From the NCBI GenBank assembly GCA_034670405.1, contig JAXDDX010000035.1:2675001-2739000 (forward strand): a stretch of 64,000 nucleotides of DNA. Direction: 5' to 3'. Shown here piece after piece: positions 33,332 to 46,352 of this stretch. Under the pieces are notes generated by a model. It ran no database searches. It had not been told where the DNA came from and saw only the letters and a list, made by a program, of their open reading frames with translations. The position numbers and the translations under genes were made by a program. The stretch comes from Hoplostethus atlanticus. Its lineage: Eukaryota; Chordata; Actinopteri; Trachichthyiformes; Trachichthyidae. Position 1 is the first letter of the stretch. The number at the start of each line of letters is the position of its first letter.

Positions 33332-35455
33332 CTGTTTGTACTGAGGACGCTGCCTCATTGGAGGGCTAACCCTGACTGAACCGTCCAATCATACTGCACA
33401 TTGCCAGAGACTTCAAAGCAAAGCTTCCCCTTCCTGTCAGGCACATTGAGCTGTCTTCATCCCAGCACTTGCTCATAACTCATCAGAGAATACCTTGCTG
33501 AAATAACATCTGTCAGTCTGCATTTTGGATTTGGGACCACATCATCTTAAAAACCATGTCCAAATATTTGCACCAATGCTATAGCATCCTGCAACCGAAA
33601 GAAAAACATTTTAGTATATTTTGCTGTGTTTAATTTCAGTTATGAAGCTGATATGCCATACAGTATGTTCTCCCATAATAATATTGATATGGTATAATAA
33701 GTTGTGCCTGGATAGCAAGAATGAGCTATGCATTGTGCATCCCATGTATATAATTTTGATGATGTTTTCTTTTTTACAGTCTGGATGCTTGTACAGTGTT
33801 TTTGCATTGAATTCAGTGTTGAGTTTTCCTTTCTTTGTGAAATACTTACATATTGAGCGTATTGCATTTTATTGTTTTCCTGATGTTCACAGATACCACA
33901 GCATGTGTTATTAGTCAGTGAAATTACATTTTGAAACAGGATTAAAGACAGTTTACCATCAAGAAAGACCACAGTCACTCTGCTGAGTTTAGCTCATTGT
34001 AATGGTAATATGTACTATGTAGGATTGTTCACCTCCACTGTCACGCCCATCGAGAACAATGTGCCTGTCATTGCTACCACTCTTCACATTCTCCCTTTCT
34101 TTGGTCTGTACATGCAAACTGTGTTAATAATGCAGATGCCATGGGCAAAACCTGCCCGGAAATGTAAACTCATGGCTGTTTTGTATGAACATGAAACTTC
34201 AGTTTACCCCCAAGGTTATATTTTTTATTTCTTTAATCAATGAGACTGAATGACAGTGAACTCGGCATAATCAGCCTCCACTTCCTATCTCTGACTGTAT
34301 GTGCATGCTGGTGTTTCCATACGCTGTTTACAACTCAAATGATCTAAACTGATCCAGAGCATGGCCTGCATTTGTTTTGACAAAATCATTGACAATTTCT
34401 TCAATCTTTCATTGAAATGAAATCTGATGCCATTGATTTGCATTGCATCATGTAGTCAATCATTATTCCTCCATTTTACTGTGTACCAAATGCAGATTTA
34501 CATTTAAATCTTTTTCTCACTGAGAAAATCTAAATCAAACTTTATACAAACCAAGATTAGGACTGCATGTGGCGGTACAGTACCTGTCATGTGAGATTGG
34601 GTTTGTTTCTCCTAGTAACCACAGGAGCTGATGAATACTATACCCTTACCGTAGAAGAGGAGGAGAGGGTGTACTCTTACTGACACAGGCAGAGAAAGCT
34701 GCAACGAGTGCTGAACAGAAAAGCAGAAAGAGGATCTGCCTCTGAAATATTGATGAGCCAATTGCCTTTCTGCTGCAAGAAGTTAATTTTGAGCATCCAG
34801 GAGGCAGCGGGAGAGAAGCGGGGCTCTCACTGGAACATCATTTTGTATGGTGCATATGCTTTTATCTGCTTTTTAAATGAGTGTAACTGGCTTCAGTGTG
34901 GTTAAATAAACATGGCCTTATCTAGGCATACCACCCACCACTCAGATGACCTTCAACTGTCACATTCAACAAAGTGAAAGAGTTTGCTTACACAGAATCT
35001 GACTCCAGCTGATCCATCTCAATTTACACTCACACAACACACAGGCCCATTGTCTGCCGATACTATGAATTCAGAGGAGAGTGCACTGTTTTAACTGTCT
35101 TCACCTTTACCTGTAATCATCATGTAATGCATCTGAACCAGAATGGGGTTGTTTACAAGTGTGCCGTAAACGTGTTAATCAATTTGTATCTATGATCCTG
35201 TAATCTGTGTGTAAGGTACAACTATGGCATTCACTGTGAACCTCCTGTGATACTCTAAAGAATGGTAAATCATATTTATAAATGCTTTAAACCTTTCTTT
35301 TCTGTCTGAAACTGTAGCAAACATTGGTCCGCAATGTTGTGGAAACATTTTAGAGGTCTAGAAGTCTGTCTGTCTTTTTTAGCATAGTGCTGTAATTTCC
35401 CAACTGTAGTGCCTGTTCATCTGCATAAACAAAAATAAAAGATGTCATCAAAAAA
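33332..35455 (+). other. pacsin1: pacsin1 3' UTR (inferred)
   Basis: No coding exon follows the stop. Poly(A) signals AATAAA occur at 34905-34910 and 35434-35439; the second is close to a following T/G-rich stretch and would give a 2.1-kb 3' UTR. The true end is uncertain. Confidence 0.55.
35434..35439 (+). other. pacsin1: Candidate distal poly(A) signal of pacsin1
   Basis: AATAAA in the context AAAAATAAAAGATG. The other candidate is at 34905-34910. Confidence 0.45.
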
Positions 35456-35812
35456 CTCGAAGGCACAAATGAGTGTCTGTGGCCTGGAGAGGACAAAGTA
35501 GAGAAGGTTTGGAAGATATTCCAGCAGCTCAACTTGGGGCCGCACTATTACAGGGGTGACACCTTGGAGCAATTCACAATGAGTTTCGATGAGGGGGGTG
35601 AAAACACTGGGATAGCTTGTGTGTCTTACCCATGCCATGCTATGACCAGAGAAAAAAATAGTTAATATGGGAAAGATACAATTTAGAGCTAAATTAGACA
35701 TGAGACCACACGATGAATACAATGTTGATCAAAAATGTTGTAAAGTTTTACCTCAATTCCTCTCCCTTTTTTGTCATCACGGTCATTTGATCTTTTGAAG
35801 AGAAACACCACC

Positions 35813-36491
35813 AGTGATGGCTGGCCAATAGAGGGCGCTAGGGCGCCGCCCCACCACTCCCCACATCCTAGACTTCATTGAATAAGACTTTAAAAATGAC
35901 TTCGAATTTTTTTTTTTAATGAGCGAGGTAAATATTATATAGTTAGTAAGTAAAATGTATAATCTGCAATACAATGTAGATTAAAATTGTTCTACATTGT
36001 CTAAAGTTACTGCTGGGTCACGTATTTCTGGCCTGGGACGCAAGAATCTTTGCCCATTGACTCTTGTTATAAGTTGTACATGTGCAGTTTGCTCCTCTCA
36101 ATACAAGAGATAGGAGCTTGGCGCAGGAAAGCTGTGCCCCAACAGCATTTATTAAATAAATGCTCTCTACAGAATGCTACAAATGCTACAAATGCTCTCT
36201 ACTCTACAGAAATAGTCTTGTTTTGGGGCTGATCCATTGGCTACCAAAGCAGGGAAGCTTCCACTGCAGACTTTTTCAAAAACAAGGAGGCATCTGCAAG
36301 ATGATGAGAATGCATTTTCATCAGCAGCCCACACCTGATTCCTTGTCATGTTACTTTACAGTTAAATGTTTTACAGCTCAGCAAATACAAATAAAGGCCT
36401 TTTCATTTATAAATACACTGATGATACCTTAGTACATGTTTGCTTGATTTTTGGTATAGCCCCCCCTGGAGAAAATGCACCAGCCGCCACT
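35813..36491. mobile_element. Non-autonomous hAT-type element (MITE) with 8-bp target duplication
   Basis: The element is about 679 bp. It starts AGTGATGGCTGG and ends CCAGCCGCCACT, an inverted pair matching at 10 of 12 positions. It is flanked on both sides by the same 8 bp, ACACCACC (35805-35812 and 36492-36499), the target duplication length typical of hAT transposases. GGGCGC-rich bases follow the left end, and a run of G/C precedes the right end. No transposase reading frame is present; the short ORFs inside do not resemble hAT proteins. It lies just downstream of the pacsin1 3' end. Confidence 0.82.
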
Positions 36492-36499
36492 ACACCACC

Positions 36500-36719
36500 A
36501 AATTTAAGAATTTCAAGATGTTATTGTTCCTATGGTCAACCTAATCTTGTACTACTGGTGAAAATGCAACTCAAAGCAAGAAACCAAAGAAACTAGTGTC
36601 AAACGTGTCTGGAGCTACTCCAAAGAGAATGAATTATGGAAGATAGTGCAGATGACAGAGGGGAGCCAGGGTATTTTCTGGGGAATAAGGATATATTTTC
36701 AGTGTAGTATATACGACAA

Positions 36720-36757
<38 letters not shown>

Positions 36758-38130
36758 TACATATAACACAATGAAATTCATTTGGGTATAAAAACTTAAC
36801 AAGAAATTCTGTGGGGCCATAAAATCACTCTCCCATTAGCTTCAGACTACACCTGATACCCGATGACGTGACAAGATAGAGCTGTTCCTGTTCACAAACA
36901 TTGATTGGATTATCCTGGACTATAGGAATTGTATATTTAGTGGTGCTCCCATTGAAACTAATTCAAACAGAACACCTGAGGGTGAAAGCCTCAGAGCCTC
37001 CTCACTTAATCTATTGTGAGAAAGACCAAAGGCAAGAAGGTTGTGAAGGAAGAGTGGATCCTGCCACTAGAGGTCACCAGTAACCAGATTCAATTTGTTG
37101 GCCTATGCAAGATTTAGGTAGTTGAACTAAATCTCACTCCAGAAATTGACTCCTCTAGATGTTAAGTAGCAAGACTGTAATCTCTTGAGACCCACAATCC
37201 CTCAGTATCAACCAACTCCATCAATGCACCTACCAGTTAATGAACTTCCTCACAAGTTCCCACAGTGAGGACTGTTCTCAATTTTTCAAGTCTGTTGAAT
37301 TTAACTTGTTAATTGTTTGTTAACATTTCCAATCCATGTAATGATGTGCTATTTACTTGAGGTGAACTGTAAACTGAATGGCCATTGGTCAATTTATGTA
37401 CATTGTTTGATATTTAGTGTGGGCATCTCACACATGCCTACATGCTCGATAATATCTGTATCCCTACCAGTCTGCAACAAATTCCCTGGAACATTGGCTC
37501 GTTGCCTGTGTAGTATTCCTGTAACCTGACTATTGCACCGTGGTGGGGCTCTTTAGATGGACCAGCAAGAATTCCCAACACAGTCCTATCCTTTAATTCA
37601 AAGACTGAATGTAACTCTTAACACCACTTGATGCTTTCAATCTATGTTTTCACCAGCAATATGTGAAAATAAGTTTGCTTTCACTAACTGGTTTAGCTTT
37701 CACTAACTGCGTGCATTTGTGTGTGTGAGAAAAATGTGAATACCAGCAAATATCTGAAACAAAGAACAGGTGATAATATTAATTACAGAAAAGTTGTTGA
37801 TCCTGCTTTCCAAAATGATGTAACTGAATTGAGCCCAGTTTTTCAAAACGTTTCTGATAGGATTTCAGTTATCGGATTGGATTAATAAAAAGTTTTTAAA
37901 AACTGATCAGTTACATTCTGATCACTCAGATCGGAATTTGGATTGGGTAATCCAATACTCCCTCTAATCAATCTTAAATATTGATTCTGCATTGTTCAAA
38001 AGACAAAAGAAGAGACTGGAAGGGATTTAGAGACATGAACGGCATTAAATAGGCATTAAATAGAACCAAGAAGCTGAGGTGAGGAGGTGCATACTGAATA
38101 TAGATTAAAAATAGTAATTCATGTTTACAT
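36500..38130. other. Intergenic between pacsin1 and spdef 3' ends
   Basis: No gene is recognised. A (TA)n run sits at 36724-36757. The rest is AT-rich sequence between two convergent genes. Confidence 0.6.
36724..36757. repeat. (TA)n microsatellite
   Basis: About 17 TA units. Confidence 0.95.
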
Positions 38131-38965
38131 TTTATTGAATGAACAAACCTTAAAAACAAAGTCTCGTACCAGCTGCCACCATTTCAACAGGGTGAACGGT
38201 CAATGAGAGATGGTGTGGTGCACATCAGCTTTTAAAACTCCTTGAATTAATGATTGGAGAAATGACAAAAAAAATGTTTTTACTATTTTTTCCATCATAT
38301 TAAACTTTGACTTTAATTTTGTTATTATGCAATATAAACTTGCAGATAAATGAATAAAAGTAACATACAAACTTTTACACTTTTTGTAAAAGAGTTCACC
38401 AGGAACAGTAAGAAGTCCACCAGAAAGCGTTATTGGCTAAGGCATTGACAATATAAACCAGACTTGATAGCATTAAAAGGTACAGTATGTAGTGTTCCGT
38501 AGAAATAACACAATATTCAGGAAATATTGGAAAGCTCAGTCACATGACTTGATTCTAGGTTTGTTTCCACCTTCTCGGTTCAGCAAACATCAGACTTTCG
38601 AACAACTTCAAAAGTTTGTCATATCACGTAATTCATGGGAAATGCAAGCTGCTTGACTCTCTGGATAACAGCCAGGACCAAACCCAAAGGGAAGCGAAAC
38701 AACCGTAACCACATTCTCAAGAGAAAAACAGGTTCCAAGTCAAACACATGCAGCTTACAGACAGTGCTCAATATTCAGGCAACCAACAGATAAAATAAAT
38801 GTAGCTGTGGGCAATGGGTGTTTCTCCGAAGGCAGTGATCGCAATCAGTTCCAACTGTTCAGAGTAAAGAGTTAAAACTAAAAGACAGGCATCACATCAG
38901 GAAGTCATATCATAGAAAAAATAGACAGGCAGAATATGCAAACGACAAGGCAGTTCATTTCTTTT

Positions 38966-38971
38966 TTTATT
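38966..38971 (-). other. spdef: Candidate spdef poly(A) signal
   Basis: Reads AATAAA on the minus strand, about 305 bp after the stop codon. Another candidate lies at 38131-38136 and would extend the 3' UTR to about 1.1 kb. Confidence 0.45.
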
Positions 38972-39275
38972 ACTATTATTTTTTTTATCTTTGGTTGTTT
39001 CATTATCTAGCGAGAATAAGCCTCAAGAGCACGTTGTTTTGTTTCTTCTTCTTGGCCATGCACCAGACAGCCCTCATACGCCCATCTTGCCAGCTGATAT
39101 ACGTCAGTGTTGGCAGCGGCAGTGTGTACCATTGGGGCTGGTCAGTGCACGTGTACCAAGTCAGTTTTGCTTTTAAACCCCTTTTCAGCTCGGGCTTAGG
39201 TGTTCCAAGTGCACGATGTGATAGCGTGTCCTTTTACTTTGTAGGGCTCCACCTCCTCCTCCTCCGCTGTCCCCC

Positions 39276-41984
39276 TCACACAGGGTGGACAAACTGGTAC
39301 ACCAGTCTCTGAGACACATCAGGCTTGCGAATGATGCCCTTCTTGTAGTACTGACGTATGGAGCGGCTCAGCTTGTCGTAGTTCATGGCAGGCCGATTCT
39401 TCCTCTGTCCCCACAGCCTCGCTACATGAGCCGAGTCTTCAATTTTAAAAATACCTGGTAGACACAAGATATGCCATTTGCAATTTTGAACTCTATGTTA
39501 CTTCCAACTACAGTGTGTAACACTTTGATTACAGCGTGTTAAGTCTGAAAAAACAACAAACCTCCAATATAATTTGTCTTCTTCCAGTAAACAAATGTAA
39601 ATTTAGCTCTACTATTATATAAAAATGACAATACCTTTCTCTTTATTGAGCCAGCGAATGCAGCGCCCGTAGTTGTGGGGTTTCATCAGGAGCTCCCTGA
39701 GGAACTGCCACAGATGAATAGGCTGGCCTGAACAGGAGGAATCTGCCTCTGACCACAGCTCAACGGCACCTATACAACAAACAACATATCTGTATGATAC
39801 ATCCCGTATGATAGGCAGCAGAACATGTTGTGAGCACAAACTGAGCGTAAACTGCTACTCACTGCCCATTATGTTAGTTGGTTAGGCATCGGTTACACAC
39901 AAGGATAGCAACGGGCCCCAGGCATTATTGTATTTTGCTTACCCTTGTTGTGAACTATGAATGCTAATCTTACTACAATTTGTTATAATGGTTTTTGTTG
40001 GGAAACCAAACCTACCAGTAACTTTGATATCTCCAGTAGAACACCTCTCTTTCATCCAGGCAGCTGATGAAAAAAAAGAAAAAGAAAGAAAGAGAGAACA
40101 ATCTGTTACATTGAGCAAAGCTTTTACAATCTTTGCCTCTGTTACTAACAATTTAACCAATATTTTGTGAAAAATAAATTTGTTTCGTTTTTTTTTTTTT
40201 TTAGGAATTTGTGCTGTTATTTGGCAGTTAACAGCAGAGAGCTAGGAAAGATCGGGAGATAGGAGACCACTGAGACACCTGGACGCCCCCTGGATGCATC
40301 CCTATCTATCTATCTATCTATCCTTTTAATCTTGTCAATTTCACCTACAACCGAACAGGAGGGTTAAACCTTAGAACTTCTAAAGACTGCCCCTCTTACC
40401 CCTCTTACCCCTCTTACCCCCACCCACGCACACATGCACACAAGCAATGCACTTACTGGCATTTTGTTCAAATCTTGTAGCAAATGCAGGTCATTCAAAA
40501 GATCCAAATGATCAAAGGTCAGACCATGAAGCCATCACAGCTGGCACTTGTTAACTTGTTAAATAAATACACACCTGACTTCCATATGTCCAGGTGCGCA
40601 TGCAGTGTGTCTCCACATTGGGGCGAGCGCTGGCGAAATTCCTCCTCGCTCATGGCACACAGGTCCTTTCCTGTGAGCTCCTGGAAGGTCTTGCCAGCCT
40701 GAGGCAACCTGTACAGATGTTCGGTCCATAGCAGCCACTTCTGAACATTTCCTGTGTTCCACTCCATGGGGTCTGGGGGTGGGGGGGAAAAAAGACAATA
40801 GAAATGAGAAATGAAAACACTGAGAAATCTCCCAGCTGTATTTGCGGATCGTCCTGCCCCAACAGTATGCTATCTGGTTTAGGGTCCTTCTGCCAGTGAG
40901 CTTGAAGTCATAGCTCATAATGGTTATGCCCGTTAACTCCCCGATGTTTGCAGCGACTTACATTGGTGTTATGTTCTGTTACTTTTACAGATTTACTGAA
41001 GCCCCAGATAAACCTTGCGTGGGGTAAATGGAGTGTACGCCAGGACACTACACTCTCACTCAGGACAATAGTGGATTGGGGATGGAAGAGGTTTATGACA
41101 GGTGGAAGCCTAATAATAAATAGCGCCTTCTATATTTGCTTTGCCAGTAAGAGAGGCCTCGCCCTTAAGACTGTGTACACTTCTATTGGCAGGAAAGAAC
41201 CATCACTGTCAAAATCCTAAGGAACGCATGCAAAGGTCAGGATTAAACAGATCCTGGAGCAGGCAAACATGGCTTGCGTCAGTAAGGACATTATTCAACA
41301 AATAATGTCATCTTTCTTCTCTGTCCACACAAATATCTGTTGGTTTTGGGAGTAGCATCCAGTAGTTCAAGTATCACTAAATCAATATCCCTTTTTTGGA
41401 TGGTTTGGTAATGAGAAATGCTTTGTGTACTTTAAAGTTTTATTTCTTTGTCCATTATATGCCTTAATGCTACCGTTCCCAAGGATGACAAACCCTGCAG
41501 TAGCAGGCGCGGCGGTGGTGGTGGTGAAAGAAAGCTTACCCGGGGTGATATTGAGCAGCTTGCAGGCCGTCTCGATGTCCTTCAGCACCTCTCCCACCAC
41601 CATGCTCTGCACCTGCTCCAGAGACCGCTCTTCCTCCTGCCCCTCCAGCCCAGGAGAGAGTCCCTGTCCCTGGCTATCAATGACGGGACACTGCTCAGGT
41701 TCCTCCTGCGGCTCCATGCGAGACATGGGCACGGCCACGGTAGAGGACGCCTCTGACACTTTCACCAGCCAGGCGGCATCCTCAGTGAGGAGCATGTCGA
41801 AGCAGGAGAGATAGAGGCCCGGCAGGCCGCGCTCCAGGGCCTCCACGCATGGCTTGGTCTCCTCCATGTCCCAGGTTTCTTCAAAGCCCCTGTCCCGCTC
41901 CGGGATGGCAAGGGAGCCCTCTGTCAGTCCCATCCGGGATCCATATGCAGTGCCTTCTGATAAAGTGCCTACTGGATTTGACAT
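39276..41984 (-). CDS. spdef: SAM pointed domain-containing ETS transcription factor (PDEF)
   Basis: Spdef is a nuclear ETS-family regulator of secretory and goblet epithelial cells, known for preferring GGAT over GGAA sites. Five coding exons on the minus strand join in phase: 41540-41984, 40575-40772, 40016-40063, 39635-39769 and 39276-39454. The product is 334 aa (human 335). The ATG at 41984 lies 2 nt after an acceptor. An N-terminal region with EEPEQCPVIDSQ and SLEQVQSMVVGEVLKDIETA leads into the pointed domain, about 128-215 (NVQKWLLWTEHLYRLP, AMSEEEFRQRSP). A short linker follows, then the ETS domain, about 249-333 (HLWQFLRELLMKP, NRPAMNYDKLSRSIRQYYKK), ending VYQFVHPV. The DNA-contacting recognition-helix residues look intact. 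Confidence 0.98.
40302..40322. repeat. (CTAT)n short repeat
   Basis: About five CTAT units in a spdef intron. A similar CTAT run followed by CCTTTT lies at about 45483-45499. Confidence 0.85.
40388..40421. repeat. 10-bp minisatellite-like repeat
   Basis: Three tandem copies of a CCCCTCTTAC-type unit in a spdef intron. Confidence 0.85.
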
Positions 41985-43969
41985 AGCTAGAGAGAAGGGA
42001 GACAGAAGAGAATATTCACATTATTAGCCCATGAATCTCTAGCCATCAGTGAGAATCAAGGGGTCACTAAAGTAGCAAGTAATATTTGGTTTAAGTCCCT
42101 GTAACATAAGTACTTCTAAGGCTGAGGAAGGAAGTACTTCATTCTTGTCCAAGCAGAGTTCTTACAAAAACAGATATATTACTAAAAAGAGTTCACTCTT
42201 CAAGTTTAATCCTCTCGGACAGCTGGATTTTCAACATTCAAGCAGAATTCAATGTTACCTTAAAATGAATGCATGCTTTAAGTTAAAATTACAATACCTT
42301 GTATGACAATTCCTTCATTTGCGATTCTTTAGCAGCTAAACAAGCAATGGTTTTAGTATCGTAAGAAACTCCATCAGAGTAGTTGCAGGCAAGAATCCTA
42401 CTTCAGAACTGAGGTGAGACTGTCGGTTGAAGCTCTATAAATCAGCCCAAGCCAAACGAAGACACTGGGGAAATGACCCTTAAGAGAGTCAGCACACAGG
42501 CATGGGGCAAAATGGATTTGACTGAGTCTCTTATTTGTGGGTCAGTGGCCCAGAATGGGTGATGGCTTGGGGGTAGGTGACTTGTATTGAGACCTGAACC
42601 GACTCTGCCGCCTGCCTTGGCTTTCAAGGTGCCGTCTCTGCAGCCTTCTGTCTCCACTGTCAGCTGGAGTTTTTAATCAAATGGAAGTTAGATAATGTGG
42701 AGAAGAGCGTGCAAAAAGCGACACATGACCAAGACAAACCTTGCTGTCTGCTTCACGAACATTAGACAGATAAGTGTGCACACTTTTGTCGAATCGCTTC
42801 TGCCTTTTTGTTTCTGTATCACGGTGCATCCGGTCCATCACGGGTACAATTTCTCTTTACTGGGAATTGCCGTCATAAGCGGATATTTATGGATGTCAGC
42901 TGTAGCACTGGCATTGTAATCTCAGGGTGAGCTCACTTATGGCACACACAAGGTGTATCTGTCACAGCTGGCATATGGGAAGGCGCCCCAGTAAAGGAAG
43001 TGTGCTCTCACAAAACACATGTTCAAAGATAGCCATGGCTTTGTTTGTCAAGAGACAGAAAGAAATTGTAGACTCATAAAACAACAGGCTACACCCATCA
43101 GCCAAAATCATCTGTGAGGATCAAGTTTTACATGAATGCAGTTGAAGTTAAACCGTTCCCACCTAGCCTCTCTAGTTGTTAATAACGAGGCTGTTGCCAA
43201 ATTTACACCCCAGCCTTTACTCTCCACAGCTTTACTCTCCACTGACTTGGAGAAGGAAAAACTTCTCACCAAACTTCCCCCAAAGTTAAAATGAAGTTAT
43301 CCAAAAGAAGTTCTCTTTCTATTCTTTGGTCCTCAACCCCCCCCCCCCCCCACACTCTAAAACCCTCTTCCCATTCTTCCTTTAATCTCCCAATTTCTCG
43401 TAAACTCCTATTCTCTCCATCAGGAGTCAGATTAAAAGCCATTGGTATCCCAGCCTGACTGCTGTGTGTCAACTCTGCTCTGTAACAGCTTGCGCTAAGT
43501 CCATTAGCAAAGCAAATTTAGCCATATTACCTTTTCCCAAAAGGTAGAGGGGGTAGAAGAAAAAGACACAAACACACACCCCAGGGAGAGGGATTAAGAT
43601 CCCGACTGATCTCTAAATGAGTTTGGTCAAGACGCTGATATTCATTTACTCAGCAAAGTCAGCCTTTGACACCCAGTCAAAGGACTCCCTCCATGCAGGC
43701 GTCCTCCCTGGTAACCGTCTTTTTTCTGCATTCTTGGTGTCTCAGTTTGACACGAAGAATGAGGGAAATTCAGTTGTGGTTTGTGTTTGTCAACTTGTGT
43801 TTTTTTGGGTGGTTTCTTTCCTTTTCTTGTTTATCATGTAATTGCACCAGGTGAAAAATAATATATCTATAAATATATTTTTTATTTTATATAATATAAA
43901 AAATAGAATGTAACTCTATATTTGTTTTCTTCTTTCTGTGTTTTGTGATTTTTATATGTGCTTTGTATT

Positions 43970-44552
43970 GAGGAGGGTCCAGCTGCAGACCTCCACGCTC
44001 AGCACCCTAGTTCTGTGAGCCAATGGGGTTTGAGACCTCCATCCTCAGTACCCAGTTCTGTGAGCCAATGGGGGTTGAGCATGAGTAGTGGGGTTCCGTT
44101 GTATGAAGTACGTAAACTTTCACTTATTTCACCTTAGCAGTCCACCAAAATCTGTTTCTGAACAAATTTGAGGCGAGAAATAAACTATCCAGTTGCTGAA
44201 TCTTCACTCATATTAGATCTACAAGGCCTAATTTTAAAGTTTGTTCCGACTTTCGTAAGTCAACGGCACTACTCCACTGCCGCTTGCCACCGCTTTCTTG
44301 GCCGTGCTTCAAGCTAGTGGGGGACACCGAAGCGAAGCAGCAAAGGCCCAAACGACTACACATGTAAGTAACGTAGTCTAATACTACTTTTATGTCAGCA
44401 ATTTTTATATTAATAATATTACAATAACGCTGATAATGCTTTCATATTTGTATTCAGAATAAACGCTTTGTAAATAAATGCATTTACGGATCCGACTGCT
44501 AGCTGAGGGCTGATGAGCCCGCAGGTCTGCGGTCTGCAGCTGGACCCTTTTG
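43970..44552. mobile_element. Non-autonomous hAT-type element (MITE) with 8-bp target duplication
   Basis: The element is about 583 bp. The left end reads GAGGAGGGTCCAGCTGCAGA and the right end, read inward, CAAAAGGGTCCAGCTGCAGA, so 18 inner bases (AGGGTCCAGCTGCAGACC) are a perfect inverted repeat. The flanks are identical 8-bp copies TTTGTATT at 43962-43969 and 44553-44560, as expected for hAT insertion. Just inside the left end is a tandem duplication of about 45 bp, containing TTCTGTGAGCCAATGGGG twice (43988-44077). No transposase frame is present. It is not obviously related to the other hAT-type element in this window. Confidence 0.85.
43988..44077. repeat. Tandem duplication of about 45 bp inside the MITE
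   Basis: Two adjacent copies, GACCTCCACGCTCAGCACCC... and GACCTCCATCCTCAGTACCC..., each followed by AGTTCTGTGAGCCAATGGGG, differing at a few positions. Confidence 0.85.
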
Positions 44553-46352
44553 TTTGTATTACATTTTCTCTGGAAACTGGGTGGCTCTGTGATAGATAAT
44601 CGTCTTTGTTAGACTCTCTTAGCCATGTGAACGGGTTGTGATACCTGAGATATCCTAGTAGGAAACTGGAATTCCTGATAATCCCACACTTCCTAACGTC
44701 CCCTTAAAAATGAAAGAGGTATAGGTTACGGACCAATAAAGCCAAAGTGGCTTGAATTTAACCTATTAACCTATTAATCACAGTTGCTGAATCAGTTGTT
44801 TGACAGAGACCGACGAAGTGTTTAGGTTAAAGTTAATGAATAGTGATTTCTCTTGAGTGGTCCTCAAAACCACCAAAGGTCTTGTCTTTCACAACGATGT
44901 TTAACTTCAATCATAGCTGAAAAAAGAGGTCATCAGTGAGATATGAGGACATTTATTTAATGGTCACCAAAATGTACTCTCAAAAAGTACTCTCATTCTG
45001 CTCCTCATAAAAAGGGCTCTGTTGTTTGAGTCTGGAGTTAAAGAAGTGTATATAGCCAGGCGTGACTGTTTGCTGTGTGAGCGACGGTGTGAGGTTTAAA
45101 GCGACTTTTTTTTTCCCCTTTCTTTTTTGTTTCTCATGGGAAACTAAGGAAGCCATTGTTCCAAGACCAAGGAGAAAGAAGGAGTTTCATCTGCGCAGAG
45201 CTCTTCGCTCAATACAACTATGCTGGGAAGATAATACCCACCACCATCTGCTGGCTGAAGGAATTGATGTGGATAGCTATAACCTAATACAGCCCTCCGA
45301 CCCTCTTAGACCCTTTTATCAACACTGACATGACCAGGTGCAAAATATGGGCCCTGTTCACATCATAAATGCTTAACTGAAATCAAATATTGAAATATGA
45401 AAGTATATCAAAGTATGTAACAGAGTGGTATATTGTTTAGGTGGACTATTAAAGGTGCAATGGATCCTTCTATTTTATTGTTATCTATCTATCTATCCTT
45501 TTGGTACCTATACAATTCTCTTTTTATTCCAAGAACAACTTTCTGTATTAACCGCCAATGGGGATGTTTGGTGGCCAGCATGTTTTAAAGGATGACTCAT
45601 TTCACCTGTTACTCAGGTGCACTGGCATGAGGCCAATATCCTGGGAGCTGATATCCTCAACCACCCTCAATTTTCAGCTAGCTCCTCCAAATGTATTAAT
45701 TTGGCACTGGTCCATAGTTAGACTTTATATGCTAGTGTATCCTGGGGGTTGGGTAAATAGACAACACCCATGTTACACTACACTTGGTGCAGTGGGATTA
45801 TCTTGATGATTATAAGATAAAACAGAACAGGTTTTTAATAATAATTTTGAAATTACAGAAATTCCAGAAAGTGTCAAAATCAGTAGCTGCTTTAAAAAGT
45901 GCCATTCACAATGGAATTATACATCGGTGTGACATTGCAGATGAAAAGGCCACACAAGTTTCACTCCCTCACACCTTTCTTCATGGGTCAATATTGCATG
46001 TTCACTAACACAAATTGAGTTGCATAACAAGCAATGCCAACAAATTCTCTGCTATTCATAAATCTTACCAGGTAAGTTGGCATCAGAAGACCTCTGTGGT
46101 TTTAAATATTTGCATTATTATGGAGGAAAAGGGAAACACGTATTTATGGAAAGCAGTAAAATTGAACTCCCAGCAACTGGACTGGACCAGACTGATAGTG
46201 TCAGACAATTTTCCTCCTATAATAGTTCATGAAAACTACTATTTCCAAAATCAGATATATAGTGAACAAGAAAACAAGAATTAGCCAAATAGACATACTT
46301 TCAGCTTTAGCAGCACATATTTAAGACATTGTGAAAAGTGATGTCTTCTTAC

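Larger units (their letters stand above)
41987..46352 (-). other. spdef: spdef intron 1
   Basis: 4.4 kb between the coding exon acceptor (AG at 41987-41988) and the 5' UTR exon. It holds a C-run at 43337-43351 and a complete hAT-type MITE at 43970-44552. ORFs such as 45062-45328 have no recognised domain. Confidence 0.65.

Noticed and set aside
41425-41814. Plus-strand ORFs of 102-129 aa opposite the spdef first coding exon
   Set aside because: Shadow frames of the real minus-strand exon, which matches Spdef throughout.
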